From: Psoroptes ovis
Lineage: Eukaryota > Arthropoda > Arachnida > Sarcoptiformes > Psoroptidae
DNA length: 64,000 bases
Direction of reading: 5' to 3'
NCBI GenBank assembly: GCA_002943765.1
Contig: PQWQ01000012.1
Coordinates: 62,001 to 126,000 of the forward strand
Shown here: piece by piece, positions 46,424-57,699 of the stretch
How the letters are laid out: each line of letters begins with the position of its first letter
How positions within the stretch are numbered: position 1 is the stretch's first letter
Program-made: the position numbers and the translations under genes
The notes under the pieces: model-generated
Database searches by the model: none
What the model saw: the letters and a program-made list of their open reading frames with translations, nothing else
What the model was told of the DNA's origin: nothing

Positions 46424-46702
46424 TCAATCGAATTCGAAACCTTTTTTTCGTAGGTCATTTTTGGCCATTTCAATTTCTTGTTTCAATTCTTCATATGATT
46501 GTGGACAATCATTGAATGTGAATGTACGACAAAGAACAATCGATGCTGATATGAGACCAAATGCGATCCCTGCGTAAATTGGCAGTAATTGAAGATGAAT
46601 TCGAGCCAAATATGATTCGGCATCATTCCACCATAGCAGCCGAAGCCAAAGTGCAATGAAAACGGTGATTAATGACAAGGTTTCAACTAGTCTTGTGGCC
46701 AT
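46424..46702 (-). CDS. DPM3: DPM3, dolichol-phosphate mannose synthase stabiliser
   Basis: Single exon, 92 aa, the same size as known DPM3. The ATG at 46702 is used; the longer frame has a GTG start. Two transmembrane helices (about residues 3-23 and 38-58) are followed by a cytosolic tail CRTFTFNDCPQSYEELKQEIEMAKNDLRKKGFEF that matches the family's FxDCxxAxxELxxxIxxAxxDLxxxG pattern. DPM3 anchors the catalytic DPM1 subunit in the ER membrane, making dolichyl-phosphate mannose for N-glycans, GPI anchors and O-mannosylation. Confidence 0.85.
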   Translation of the reverse strand: MATRLVETLSLITVFIALWLRLLWWNDAESYLARIHLQLLPIYAGIAFGLISASIVLCRTFTFNDCPQSYEELKQEIEMAKNDLRKKGFEFD

Positions 46703-47265
46703 TTTCACGGAATAAAAATTAAAATTGATTTTCGATTAATCGAATCGAATGATGCCAAAGAAATTTTCCCGGAAAAAAAAATTTTCGGTGAAAAGAGAAA
46801 CTTTCCCGAAATTCTCGGCAGAGCTTCCGCCATCTGTCGGTGTGAAAATTTAAATTTTTTTGTTTTTGCAATTTTTTTCATTTGAAAAGAGTGGCAGCAC
46901 AATACAATAAACACATTGGCTATTTACTCTCACCATTCATTCATTTATTTATTCATTCAATTTGCTTGTATTTGGTTATAAACTTTACGTAACGTCAGCA
47001 TTTGTTGAAATTTAAAAAAACAAGTGAAAAGTATTTAATTGATTTGCCACATTTGCAATTAGAATTTTGGGTGATTTTTGGGTGAATTTCGGGTGAAATC
47101 TTGGTTAAAATAGCTTGAAACTACCGGTATCGAAGACTTACGAGGGTCTATTGATCGATTAATCAAAGGGAATCGTTTGTCTCCGCGATTTCAAGATTTA
47201 AGATTGGATTTCTTCGTATTTGAATTGATTGTTTGATTGTGTTTATAAATGATTCGGCAACAAAA
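46703..47265. promoter_or_regulatory. Divergent DPM3-TMED10 promoter region with CTCF-like motif
   Basis: Only about 0.56 kb separates the divergent starts. TTCCGCCATCTGTCGG at 46825-46840 contains the same CAGATGGCG core (minus strand) as the sites at 6181 and 35956. No gene in between. Confidence 0.5.
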
Positions 47266-48038
47266 ATGAATAAACGAAATTCAATCAGTTTAATTGTATT
47301 CATTTTAATAGTGAATTATTGTCAATTAAGTTTAACAATTAGATTTCTATTACAACCAAACACTAAACGATGTTTGAAAGAAGAAATGCGTAAAGATGTA
47401 CTGGTTACCGGTAATTATTCGCTTAGTGATTCACCTGGTGTTCGTACTGATCTGGTGGTATGTTTTCTTTTAGGATTTATTCCATTGAATTATGTTAATT
47501 TCCATTTCTTCCAAATAGATAACCGACACCAAAGGACATACAGCATTCAATCGAGAAAATATTGATAAAGGAATATTCGCTGTCAATGCTGATGATGATG
47601 ATATTTTCGATTTTTGTTTCATATCCTATCTGCAAGCAGCACATCAAATGCCACAAGCACGTGAAGTACATATCGAAATGAAACATGGTATTGAAGCGAA
47701 AAATTATGATCAAGTTGCTGCCATATCAAAGTTGAAACCATTAGAACTTGAACTACAAAAATTAGATGATTTATCCGCAGCGATTATTGGTGATTTTGAA
47801 TATATGAAAAAACGTGAACAAGCAATGAGAGATACAAATGGTAAATACACCCATTGATTATCTGCATAAATCACTGATTAATCCTTTGATTTCATCTTAT
47901 CCTCATTCAATTTCAGAATCAACAAATGCCAGAATATTCTATTTAAGCATCTTCTCAATGCTTTGTCTACTTGGTCTAGCTATTTGGCAAATTATTTACC
48001 TGAGACAATTTTTCAAAGCCAAGAAATTGATTGATTAA
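47266..48038 (+). CDS. TMED10: TMED10/p24-delta cargo receptor
   Basis: Exons 47266-47457, 47519-47840 and 47917-48038, 211 aa. A signal peptide (NSISLIVFILIVNYCQLSL) precedes the GOLD domain (RFLLQPNTKRCLKEEM..., VTGNYSLSDSPGVRTDL), with Cys and FCFISYLQ in the fold. A coiled-coil stalk (KPLELELQKLDDLSAAII) follows, then one transmembrane helix and the cytosolic tail YLRQFFKAKKLID. The tail has the FF and dilysine COPII/COPI signals and is nearly identical to known TMED10. p24 proteins cycle between ER and Golgi in coat vesicles and sort cargo such as GPI-anchored proteins. The first intron donor is GTATGT after GTG. Confidence 0.93.
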
Positions 48039-48583
48039 CCCATTGAGAAATTCGAATTAATTCAATCTAAGATCAAAATGAAAATTTTATTGATTTTTGT
48101 ACCATAAAAATATGTTTCATACGTTATAAATACTGATTGATTGATTATTATAAATATTCCCTGAAGATATATGTAATAATATGCACACATATGAATATTC
48201 TAGGCACATATGATTTCAACCCCTGAAAAGTTTAAACTAAAATATGCACAACTCACTGGTCAAAAACCTGCATCTACAACACCAAGGCCTTAATACCTCT
48301 TCGATTGATGATTAATAAGCAAGTTAATGAGTCAAGGTGAAATCAAACATTGAAATTTCAAGAAATCAATGAAGAAATACTTAAAGTTTCCAAATTTCAT
48401 CCATTTATTCATCTTAATATTTAAAATAATTCAAAAGTCAATAAAATGTTTGTTTGTTTTTCATTGTTTTGAAATTGTAATAATCAAATTGCATTAATTT
48501 GGCTCGTCGATCAACAAGTACCAAGCAGATTGGAATGGCTTCGTTTTTCAAATGAATCCCCGATAATCAGCTGTGTGTTACGA
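48039..48583. other. Convergent intergenic region
   Basis: 3' flanks of TMED10 and the AP-1 mu gene, AT-rich with a few CA stretches. No gene seen. Confidence 0.5.
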
Positions 48584-49858
48584 TCACTTGGTACGTAGCT
48601 GATAATCACCATTCTGTGTTATGTATCGAACCCATGGTAATGCTTGATAACCACTTTTTTCAATAATTTTCAAATATCTGACCTGTATGCCTGATGTGGT
48701 GAAATATGGTATTTCAAATTTTACATTAATCGGTGGCCGTCCTTCGATTTCATCACCGGTAACCGATGGCAGACCGAAATGTGCACGCATCAAATATTCT
48801 TTACCGCCTGGAAATGATTTAATTGTCCATATCATACTGTTAATTTCAGGCGTATAACGTACAGTACCGATTGATGGTTTAAATTTTGGTGAATCAGCAT
48901 CGGCCGGTACTGGTATGATGATTTCAACATTATTCGCCGTCGATCGACGTTTAAATTGACTTTTAGCTTTTACAGTTATTTCAACACGTGAATGTGCATA
49001 ACGTTCGATTTCGGATTCAATCCAAATCAGCGGTTTAACATTTGATGCTGTATTTAGCCGATAAGACATTAACTCAAATTCACCATCAGGTGGTATAAAT
49101 GATATGGTACGATCATTTTCAAATCTCGACAACCGAACACATTGATGAAATTTTACATCTTCTAATTCGACTGATTTTGATTTACCACGACCAGTACTTT
49201 CGAATAATACTTTATCATTCAGCCCTAACCGTAGTTCAGGCATACCGGATAGATATACACGCATTTTGATTGAACCAATAATTTCACTATTCAATATGGT
49301 TTCCGATGCATTTGCCAATAGATTAACCGATTCAATAACATCAAGAAATACTTCATTTTTACGATAACGAATACCTTCGGTTCGCCATGATACAGCATTA
49401 GTAACGGCCATCGGTACTTTTGGTGCAATTTCCATTTTATGACTTTCTTGTGTAATATATTCTTGTAATATTTTACCATCAGTTATCTGGGGATAACCAA
49501 AATCCATCATTTCATCCAATAGCTCATAAATCAGGACAAAATTATCACGTATACTTTCTTCTTCCAGCTCTTTGAAATATTCACTAAATACCATAACAAT
49601 TTTATGTAAAAATGTAAATATCATCGATACATTTGAATTGATTTTAGTTGTAACGACAATAAATAAATTATTATATTTTATATACATAAATGTTGTATCT
49701 TGATAATGTATGATTGGATTCAACGAGCAATCTTCTTCACGTTCAATAACCAAAGACATGAATTTATCAATAATATTCATATCGGTATCACCACGATAAT
49801 TACGTGATATCAATACTTTTCCTTTGATATCTAAGAAATAGATGGCCGAAGCTGACAT
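48584..49858 (-). CDS. AP1M1: AP-1 complex subunit mu
   Basis: Single exon, 424 aa from MSASAIYFLDIKGKVLISRNYRGD (ATG at 49858), matching the usual 423 aa; a further 20-residue upstream ATG extension is not conserved. The N-terminal longin-like domain (1-140) is followed by the mu homology domain (about 165-423), beginning VSWRTEGIRYRKNEVFLDVIE, with GRGKSKSVELEDVKFHQCVRLSRFE and the C-terminal SGYQALPWVRYITQNGDYQLR. Mu1 binds YxxPhi sorting signals in the clathrin AP-1 coat at the trans-Golgi network and endosomes. Vertebrates have two paralogues; this is the single ancestral type. An intronless ORF of this length is notable for the family. Confidence 0.95.
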   Translation of the reverse strand: MSASAIYFLDIKGKVLISRNYRGDTDMNIIDKFMSLVIEREEDCSLNPIIHYQDTTFMYIKYNNLFIVVTTKINSNVSMIFTFLHKIVMVFSEYFKELEEESIRDNFVLIYELLDEMMDFGYPQITDGKILQEYITQESHKMEIAPKVPMAVTNAVSWRTEGIRYRKNEVFLDVIESVNLLANASETILNSEIIGSIKMRVYLSGMPELRLGLNDKVLFESTGRGKSKSVELEDVKFHQCVRLSRFENDRTISFIPPDGEFELMSYRLNTASNVKPLIWIESEIERYAHSRVEITVKAKSQFKRRSTANNVEIIIPVPADADSPKFKPSIGTVRYTPEINSMIWTIKSFPGGKEYLMRAHFGLPSVTGDEIEGRPPINVKFEIPYFTTSGIQVRYLKIIEKSGYQALPWVRYITQNGDYQLRTK

Positions 49859-50181
49859 TTTTGAAGCGGGTAAAATATTGCAAAACCTTAATGGAATAAA
49901 GAAAATCAATGAAATCAAATCAAAACCATCAAAACATGATCAATAATCGCAATAATAAATGGCTTCGTGTTCAAATTTCCGAAATTAAAAAAATGTAAAC
50001 AAACCGTATAAATAGCCGGGTGTGTCGATCATTTTGGGTCGAAATAGTTTTCAATGTTCAAAATAAAAATCTTAGGAAAAAAAATTTGCCGACAAAACAC
50101 ACGTAAACTAAATCAAGAAAAACAAGAAACAAATCAAAATTAAAACTGTGATAACCTAATCCTCTTAATCCTCAAATCAAA
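49859..50181. other. Divergent promoter region
   Basis: About 0.3 kb between the AP-1 mu start and the COG3 start. AT-rich; nothing recognisable beyond it. Confidence 0.45.
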
Positions 50182-53099
50182 ATGGACCCGAATCTATTGG
50201 ATCGCTGGGAACGTAATGATCAACAATCATTGGCACCATTGTCTGAGAATCAGCAAAAATTCCTGGACAATTTAATCGATTTGATCAAGGTTTGTCCGAT
50301 TTGTCGCCGACATTCACGATTCTAAGCCTTATTTCCATTGAATTTCGCCTAGGACCCTGATGACGATGAGGATCATATCAAAAATGATGCCGAGAAATCA
50401 TTCAGCCAAAATGATGATTTATCATTTGACAATTTACAAGATGTGAGTCCATAATTTGATTTGATTCGATTTAATCTGAATAATTCCTTGATTTCCAAAC
50501 AGTTTAATGTATGGTTCAACGATGTGGAGCATCGAATCCAACTACAAAATAATGAACAATATCAACAAATCCAAAAGCAATATAAATTGTGTCAAAATTT
50601 AGCCAAATTAATTGATACAATAATGAAAAATTTAAATCAATTAGATCAACAATATTATCAATCGATTGATAAAATAAAACAATTTCATCAATCATGTGAA
50701 CAAATATTACAACAACAACAAAATCTAATACTTAAAATTGATTCAATTAATGAAAAATTGTTATATTTTGAAGATTATGATAAATTATCGAAAAAATTTT
50801 CCCAGCCAACCATTTTGATATTGAATGAATCATTAATAACCCTGCTCAAACGTCTAGATGATTGTATTGAATTCATGTCGGCGAATAAGAATAATTTCTT
50901 AGAATGCAGCACATATCTCCAGAAATATCGTCAATTTCAGCTTTCAGCATTGAATTTAATTAAACAACATTTTTTGCAAACATTGAAACAAAATGAACAT
51001 GATGTTATGCCTGAAAATGATAATGTTCTGACAACCAATGAATCAATATTCACCCTGTATTATGGGAAATTCCAGCTGAATTCTCAACGGTTGAAAATCT
51101 TGGTGCAACAAATTGAAAATCGTACCAAATATTCCGAAATGTGAGTCCAATTTTGGATTAATTCAATGCAATTTCTAGTTGAATTTACCCTTTGATCAAT
51201 CCTCAATCAAACAGATACACCCAATACCTTAGTGAATGTCATCAATGTTATTTTCAAATACGACAAAACCTTATCATACCAGTATTGACCCTAGCAATGG
51301 ATGAAATGATTGATACAAATATTCATATGCAACGAAATTATTGTCTCCTCATTCGATCTTCGCTGAAATTATTCATACAAATTTGTCATGATGAATATCA
51401 GCTGTATTTTCAATTTTTCACACATATAAATGATAAATTTAATGAATTTTTAGATTCAATTTGTTCGATATTAAATGATAAATTACGACCAATCATAATA
51501 CATTTAGAACATTTGGAGCTGCTGTCTGAAATATGTCAAATAATTAAATACGAGTTCCTCGATGATCAAACTAATGATCGTGGAACGAATGATGATGGTG
51601 ACCTTATATCATTCACCAAATGTATTGAACAATTATTACAAGATACACAAGAACGGCTAGTATATCGTTGTAATGTACATATTGATCGAAACATATTGAA
51701 TTATCAACCAGTATCAGGTGATTTAGCTTATCCAGAAAAATTGCGAATGATGAAATCGATATCGGAAACGATTGAACATGATAATTCCGGTAATCAACAG
51801 GTGGAAATAGAATCATCAATCGGGACCAGTGGTGGTGGAAATGGTGGCCGAATAAAACGATCAGATTCAGTCAGTTCAATCATATCATCGATCAGTGATA
51901 TTAGTTTTGTACGTGGTTACCACCATCAACAACAACGTGGCCACCGTGATTCTATAGCTTCAAGTATAACAAGACCTGTTTCAAGTCGTAAGTCGAATTT
52001 GCATTTGTTTAAGAGGTTCGGTGACTTATAGATTTTCGATTCGAATTCCATAGGTGCAACCGTTGATCTTCATGGTATGTGGTATCCTACGGTACGAAGT
52101 TCGATTATGGTCTTGTCGAAGTTATATCGGTCATTAGACGTGAGTAATCAGCTGAATTCTTCGAAAATGTTTGAGATGATTGATTCGATTGACCATTTCT
52201 CTTTTTCAACCCTTAGAAACTAACATTTCAAGGTCTATCACAAGAAGTATTGACGGCCTGTATCGAATCGCTGGAATCGGCATCGAAACAAATTGAACAA
52301 CGTAAAACGCCGATAGATGCATATCTATTTATGATCAAATATCTTTTGATTATCCGAGAACAAATCACCCCATTTCATATTGATCAATCAATCAAAGAAG
52401 TGTATTTAGATTTCGCTCCGACCAAAGGTTAGTTGATCATATGATTTTCTACGATTTTTTTTTCAATCAAAAACTATTTCAATCCGACCATTAAAGCTGC
52501 TGTCATTGATCTGCTACAAAAACGTGAAAATCTATTCTCATTAACTTCGAATAATTCACTGCTCAAATTGATATTTGAAATTCAACCAAAATTGAATGAA
52601 AAAATTATCGATTCACAAAAACAAGTTGACGGTAAAATCAAGGAGAAATGTGAACAATTCATTTGGTTTAGTTATGATTATTTAACAGCTGATTTAAGTA
52701 AATTGATGCTCGCTTTGATGAATCAACCATTGCAACAGCAGCAGCCACAATTACAACCTACCATTGTTGATGATAAATCGAATCCACAAGATGATCCGAA
52801 CAATAAAAACAACATTGAATTGATCAAATTACAACTGAAAGAATCGATTAAATCATTTCTTAATCGGAAACAATCGCTGATGGAATCAATGTCATTATAT
52901 TTGTCCAATTCGGAAACTGAAGCTATAATCTTCAAGCAGATTAATGTAAGTCATGTCCACCTTCAATTGATTATTAATAATTCGTTTTTGTTTACATTTT
53001 CAGATCAAAATCAAAGAATTATTCGAGCAATTAACGAGATTGCTGCAACAAAAGCTATCGTTTACCACTGATTTAATACAGGAATTGATTTCGGTTTAA
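50182..53099 (+). CDS. COG3: COG3, conserved oligomeric Golgi complex subunit
   Basis: Eight exons: 50182-50289, 50353-50442, 50503-51140, 51215-51987, 52054-52139, 52217-52427, 52497-52945 and 53004-53099, total 816 aa (human about 828). All junctions keep frame. The N-terminal NVWFNDVEHRIQ matches the SWF-type start of the family. A long helical region follows with LDDCIEFM and FTLYYGKF. IYTQYLSECHQCYFQIR opens the middle, a Ser-rich insert lies in exon 4, and DLHGMWYPTVR and LSKLYRSLD mark the conserved central block. COG tethers retrograde Golgi vesicles, keeping glycosyltransferases in place. The stop codon lies only 28 bp from the convergent ALG13 stop. Confidence 0.9.
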
Positions 53100-53127
53100 A
53101 TTGTTGTTTGATTGAATTCAATGTTGA

Positions 53128-53706
53128 TCATGATAATATTGATTTTATAAATTGATTAAATATTTTTGGATTATGTTCGGGAAACTTTGCTCTATCATCA
53201 TTTGTTTGTTGTATTTGTTTTAATTTTGATGAAAATTCTCGCAGATTCGTACATAAATAAACATAATTCAATTCATATAATTCGGTTGCTAATTCTGATT
53301 GATGATTATCCATTAGATTTGCGTTAATGACGATTAATAACGATTTATTTTGTCGCAATACTTCCAGCGCTGTACCAGCACCAGCATGACTAATGATTAA
53401 ATCGGAATTTTTAATAAATTCTTCAATTGAATTGGCATAATCAAATGTAGTGATATCACAATTGGGAAGCAATTTACGCAAGGATTCATTTAAATCATCT
53501 GATTTGTGATAGCGTCCATGTTGAATCGTCAATTTTCGGCATCCCATTTCCTTGATTGTCTAATTGAATTTAAACAAAATTAAAAATTGATCAAAATCAA
53601 TTCAAATTGGAAATACCGAAACAACATCAGGCAGCAGCAGCGAATCAATCAATTGATCAAAGCTAGTCGATCCGACCGTAACGAAGATGCTGTGGAATTT
53701 TTTCAT
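53128..53706 (-). CDS. ALG13: ALG13, catalytic UDP-GlcNAc transferase subunit
   Basis: Exons 53617-53706 (30 codons, VTVGSTSFDQLIDSLLLPDVVS) and 53128-53559, 173 aa. This is the short single-domain form. The N-terminal glycine-rich FVTVGSTSFDQLI is the nucleotide-sugar site. The C-terminal GT28-type half carries ISHAGAGTALEVLRQNKSLLIVINANLMDNHQSELA, the hallmark of the family. ALG13 with ALG14 adds the second GlcNAc to dolichol-PP-GlcNAc on the cytosolic ER face. The first exon's donor GTATTT and acceptor TTAG are unambiguous in frame. It lacks the long OTU and Tudor extension of vertebrate ALG13. Confidence 0.9.
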
Positions 53707-54119
53707 GATTCAAATCGAATTAAATTAAATTTAATTGAATTACAATTAAACTAAATTAAATTTAAATCAAAATAAATCATGGGAGAAAGTTCCCGAAAAC
53801 TCTTGATTTCGAACGAAACGAAAAAAAGTTTTTCGGAAATCTTAGAAACCCCAACAACAACAACAAACAACTGAGAGAGAGACACGTCAACTTTCTTTGA
53901 ATAAAAACAAAAACAAATTTTGGAAATCTGAAATTTCAAAGATATTTTGATTGATTTTGATCGATTTGATTCGTAAATTGATTGTTTATTGATACCATCA
54001 GCTGATCAGAATTGAATCAGGTTGAAATTTTGATCAGTTTCAACGTGTTTTCCATTGTTCAATTTACATTTGTTCCGATTATATTTGGCCGACAGAAATA
54101 ATCCCAAAAAATCGTAAAA
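53707..54119. other. Divergent promoter region
   Basis: AT-rich, about 0.4 kb between the ALG13 and HRD1 starts. Nothing further seen. Confidence 0.45.
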
Positions 54120-56376
54120 ATGCCAATATCAATCACTGAATCAACATTTTTATTCATGATCAGTGCTATACTATCATCATTGGTCATAACGAATGCTGTT
54201 TATCAAAAACAACAATTTTATCCATCAGTTGTTTATATAACTAAATCGAATGCATCGATGGGCGTAAGTACATATGATTCATGTTGATTTGAATTGAATT
54301 AATGGTCGAATCTTTGATTTTCACCCACAGATAATCTATTTACAAGGCCTCATCCTTGTTATGCTGATAGGAAAATTAATAGTAAAATTATTTTTCGGCC
54401 AATTACGTACGGCCGAAATCGAGCATTCAATTGAACGTTCATGGTATGCAGTCACTGAAACTTGTTTGGCATTTACCGTGTTTCGTGATGATCTTTCACC
54501 GAAATTTGTTGCCTTATTCACACTGTTATTGTTTTTGAAATTTTTCCATTGGTTAGCCGAAGATCGGGTTGATTATATGGAACGTAGTCCAAATATTTCC
54601 ATATTTTTTCATATAAGAGTTATTTGTAAGTCTTTTTTAGATTATCTATAACCTTAAATGATTTGATTTAATCTTCGTTTCAATCAATCATTCAGCATTA
54701 TTATCCCTGCTCGGTCTTTTGGATACAATTTTCGTTTATATGGCATATCACAGTACACTGTCTAAAGGTGCTTCAGTGCAATTGGTTTTTGGTTTTGAGG
54801 TATGTACCCTATAGAATTGAATAATTGAAATTCTAAAAATTCATTTATCCCTGAAAACACTTAGTATGCAATATTATTCACCATAATATTGAACATATCG
54901 ATGAAATATGTTCTCCATTTCTTCGATCATTACAATGAAAACCCGTGGGAAGACAAAGCAATTTACTTATTGTACACCGAACTGATTATGGGCTTTTTGA
55001 AGATAACACTATATGTCATATTTGTCATAATTATGATGCGTATTCATACGTTTCCGTTGTTTTCAATACGGCCGACGTATTTGGCCGTCAGGTGAGCGCA
55101 TTTATTTCAATAATTATTCATCAATTAATCCATATTTGATTCGATTTCGAATTACAGAAACTTTAAAAAAGCAATAAACGATGTCATCATGTCAAGGCGT
55201 GCCATTCAAAATATGAATACATTCTATCCAAATGCTTCGGAAGATGATATTGAAAATAGTGATAATGTTTGTATTATTTGTCGTGAATTAATGCATGGTA
55301 ATGGTACTTGTAAAAAATTACCATGTAACCATATATTCCATATAACTTGTTTACGTTCATGGTTTCAACGGCAACAAACATGTCCAACATGTCGTATGGA
55401 TGTGTTGCGTAATAATAACAATAACAATAGTCAACAACAGCCTCAACAGCCAGCTGCGGCGGCAGCACCAGCAAACAATAATCAGCCCCCGAATAATCAA
55501 CAACGAACTAATCAACCACAGCAACCAGTGAATAATGGACGAATACCGACATTACCACCGATGATGCCGCCATTACCACCACCACCGCCGCCGCCACCAT
55601 TTACTCATCCATTATTTTTTCAACAATTTCAACAGCTGTTTGGTCAGCAGCAACAACAACTGCAGCAGCAGCAACGATCGAATGATCAGCAGCCATCCGC
55701 GGCTCCCGCATCTTCCACAGCGTCAGCTTCCAATGATAATGGTGATAACGCAACAGCATCAGCTGGAGCAACGGCAGAAGCATCGACCTCATCCGCAATA
55801 CCGCCGATATCATCGATACCGGCAACAATATTTCCATTTCTGCAGGCGCCACCATTTCAAATGCCACAAATACCGGTGGAAGTACTGCTGCAAAGTTTTT
55901 CAAATGATGAATTAAAATATTTGGAAGGACAATCACGACAACAGCTCGAAGGTCGAATAAAATGTTTGATGGACGCCAAAACATTGATAACAGCAGCAAT
56001 GATACGATTACAACAATATAATTGTGTTGTATTAAATTGCCCGCAGCAACAAACATCGGTCGGTACACAAACAACAACATTCGAATCAGCTGATGATGAT
56101 GTAGCACATGATTCGATTGATAAATTATCGACACCATCATCAATCAATGATGATAATCGATCTAGTCCATCAATGAAAGCTGCTCAAGAACAATCTTCGA
56201 CAACAGCAACACCATCAACAACAACAATGATAAACAATTCAGGTGATAATAGCAATAATATTACGAATACGTCAAATAATACGACAACAACAACAACGAA
56301 TGATCAAGAAGAATTGATTCGACAACGAAGATTACAAAGATTTCAACAAGATAATTCGGATAATACCCAACACTAA
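54120..56376 (+). CDS. SYVN1: SYVN1/HRD1 ER-associated degradation ubiquitin ligase
   Basis: Exons 54120-54263, 54331-54625, 54696-54799, 54865-55091 and 55158-56376, 662 aa. The N-terminal half is a multi-span membrane domain with HRD1-like segments (FHWLAEDRVDYMERSPNISIFFHIRV and YFNLLSLLGLLDT-like). A RING-H2 follows at about 294-335: CIIC, HIFHITC and CPTC ligands, matching synoviolin. The cytosolic tail is Gln/Pro/Ser/Asn-rich low complexity with a poly-Pro run, and LEGQSRQQLEGRIKCL resembles the conserved C-terminal helix. HRD1 is the retrotranslocation channel and ligase of ER-associated degradation. Confidence 0.9.
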
Positions 56377-56780
56377 TAATTCAAATATCGATCATTTGAT
56401 CGAGTTTGATCATCATCTCATACCATACATCATTTACCATTTGTTGTTGTCGCTTTTGCTGTTTTGTTGTTGTTAATTGATTCATTCATCTAATTAATGT
56501 ATTTTAATATATACTCATCATTATTGAAATTATTATTATAATTTCATTATCACCATTATTATATGGGTGATTGCGCTGATTGCAGTTGGCAAAATTTTGT
56601 ATTTATATAAATGATTATTATTATTAAATTGGTTTAATTGATTAATTCAATCAATTTCAATTAATTTAATGAATCGAATTCCGATTCACTCTAAATATCA
56701 AAGTGAATCAAAGCCTTTTGATTGTGATTTGAATTTCAACGAGTTTCTTTTCTGTTAATTGGCCAGAATTTTTACCGCAA
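56377..56780. other. Intergenic, no gene seen
   Basis: AT-rich 3' flank of HRD1 with TATTATTA-like stretches. Confidence 0.45.
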
Positions 56781-57152
56781 ATGATCTCCATAAATTCAAC
56801 AGCTGATTTTAATCGATTCAAACTTCAGCAACAACCAGTTGATGAGGTTATTACCTCACAATTAAAACAATCATCATCATCCGAATCTGAATATATTAAT
56901 CGTTCATTACCAATATGGATTATTCTATTAATGATTGCAGTATGCGCCATTGGTTTGATTGCTATTGTTTATGTTGGTCGATTATTGTTTATGAATAAAC
57001 AAACTAATAATAATCAACAAAACAAACGTAAACGATCAAAATCATTAACAGTGAATGGTGTATCAACATCATCATGGATGAATCGTCGTAAACAGCAGCA
57101 ATCTTGGTCACAGCAACAACAGCAGCAATCATCATCATTGAGAGCTCTTTAA
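56781..57152 (+). CDS. Small single-pass membrane protein, 123 aa, unknown
   Basis: One complete frame with an ATG start. A short hydrophilic N-terminus (about 45 residues) is followed by one strong helix (PIWIILLMIAVCAIGLIAIV, about 44-64), then a basic segment (KRKRSKS) and a Gln/Ser tail. The positive-inside rule puts the C-terminus in the cytosol. I do not recognise a family. A real gene is plausible because the helix and basic anchor are well formed and it sits between two real genes, but the frame could be part of a larger transcript. Confidence 0.45.
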   Translation: MISINSTADFNRFKLQQQPVDEVITSQLKQSSSSESEYINRSLPIWIILLMIAVCAIGLIAIVYVGRLLFMNKQTNNNQQNKRKRSKSLTVNGVSTSSWMNRRKQQQSWSQQQQQQSSSLRAL

Positions 57153-57699
57153 GATTTTTCTTAAAAATTTTTAAGATTTTTGAAAAATCTTTAAAAATAA
57201 ACAAACATAAACATTGAGTAAATGAAATTTAAATAAATCGAATTCAAATTTCATATCAGCCAAATACCTTCAATGATTCTTCTGATTGATTATTTTTAGG
57301 TTTTTCAAATTTCTTCTGATTTCAAAATATTTCATTTTTTTGATAAATGGTGAAATATCATTGAATTTTGATGGAAATTTTTACATTTCAGTTTTATTTT
57401 GTCTTGTTTTTTCGGTTTGATTTGATTGAAAATCATTAAAAGATAAGGGAAATTTTTCATATTTTCTATGATTTCACATGTTTATTTTCAATAATAATTT
57501 TCAATGTCAACCATTCATTCATTGAATGCACTAGGATATCAGTTGTTTATCATATATTTGAATATAATAAGCATTGGTTTCTTTCGTTTGATTGAAACAA
57601 ATCAATTTTATTCGATTGATTGATTTGTTGATTTTGATGAATTGAATCAACATCTTCTTTAATTTTACTTTGCATAAATTTTGCACAATAATTCAAACG
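57153..57699. other. Intergenic, protease promoter
   Basis: AT-rich, with T-rich stretches around 57350-57430. No gene seen. The protease ATG at 57700 is preceded by an in-frame extension that has only a TTG start. Confidence 0.45.
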
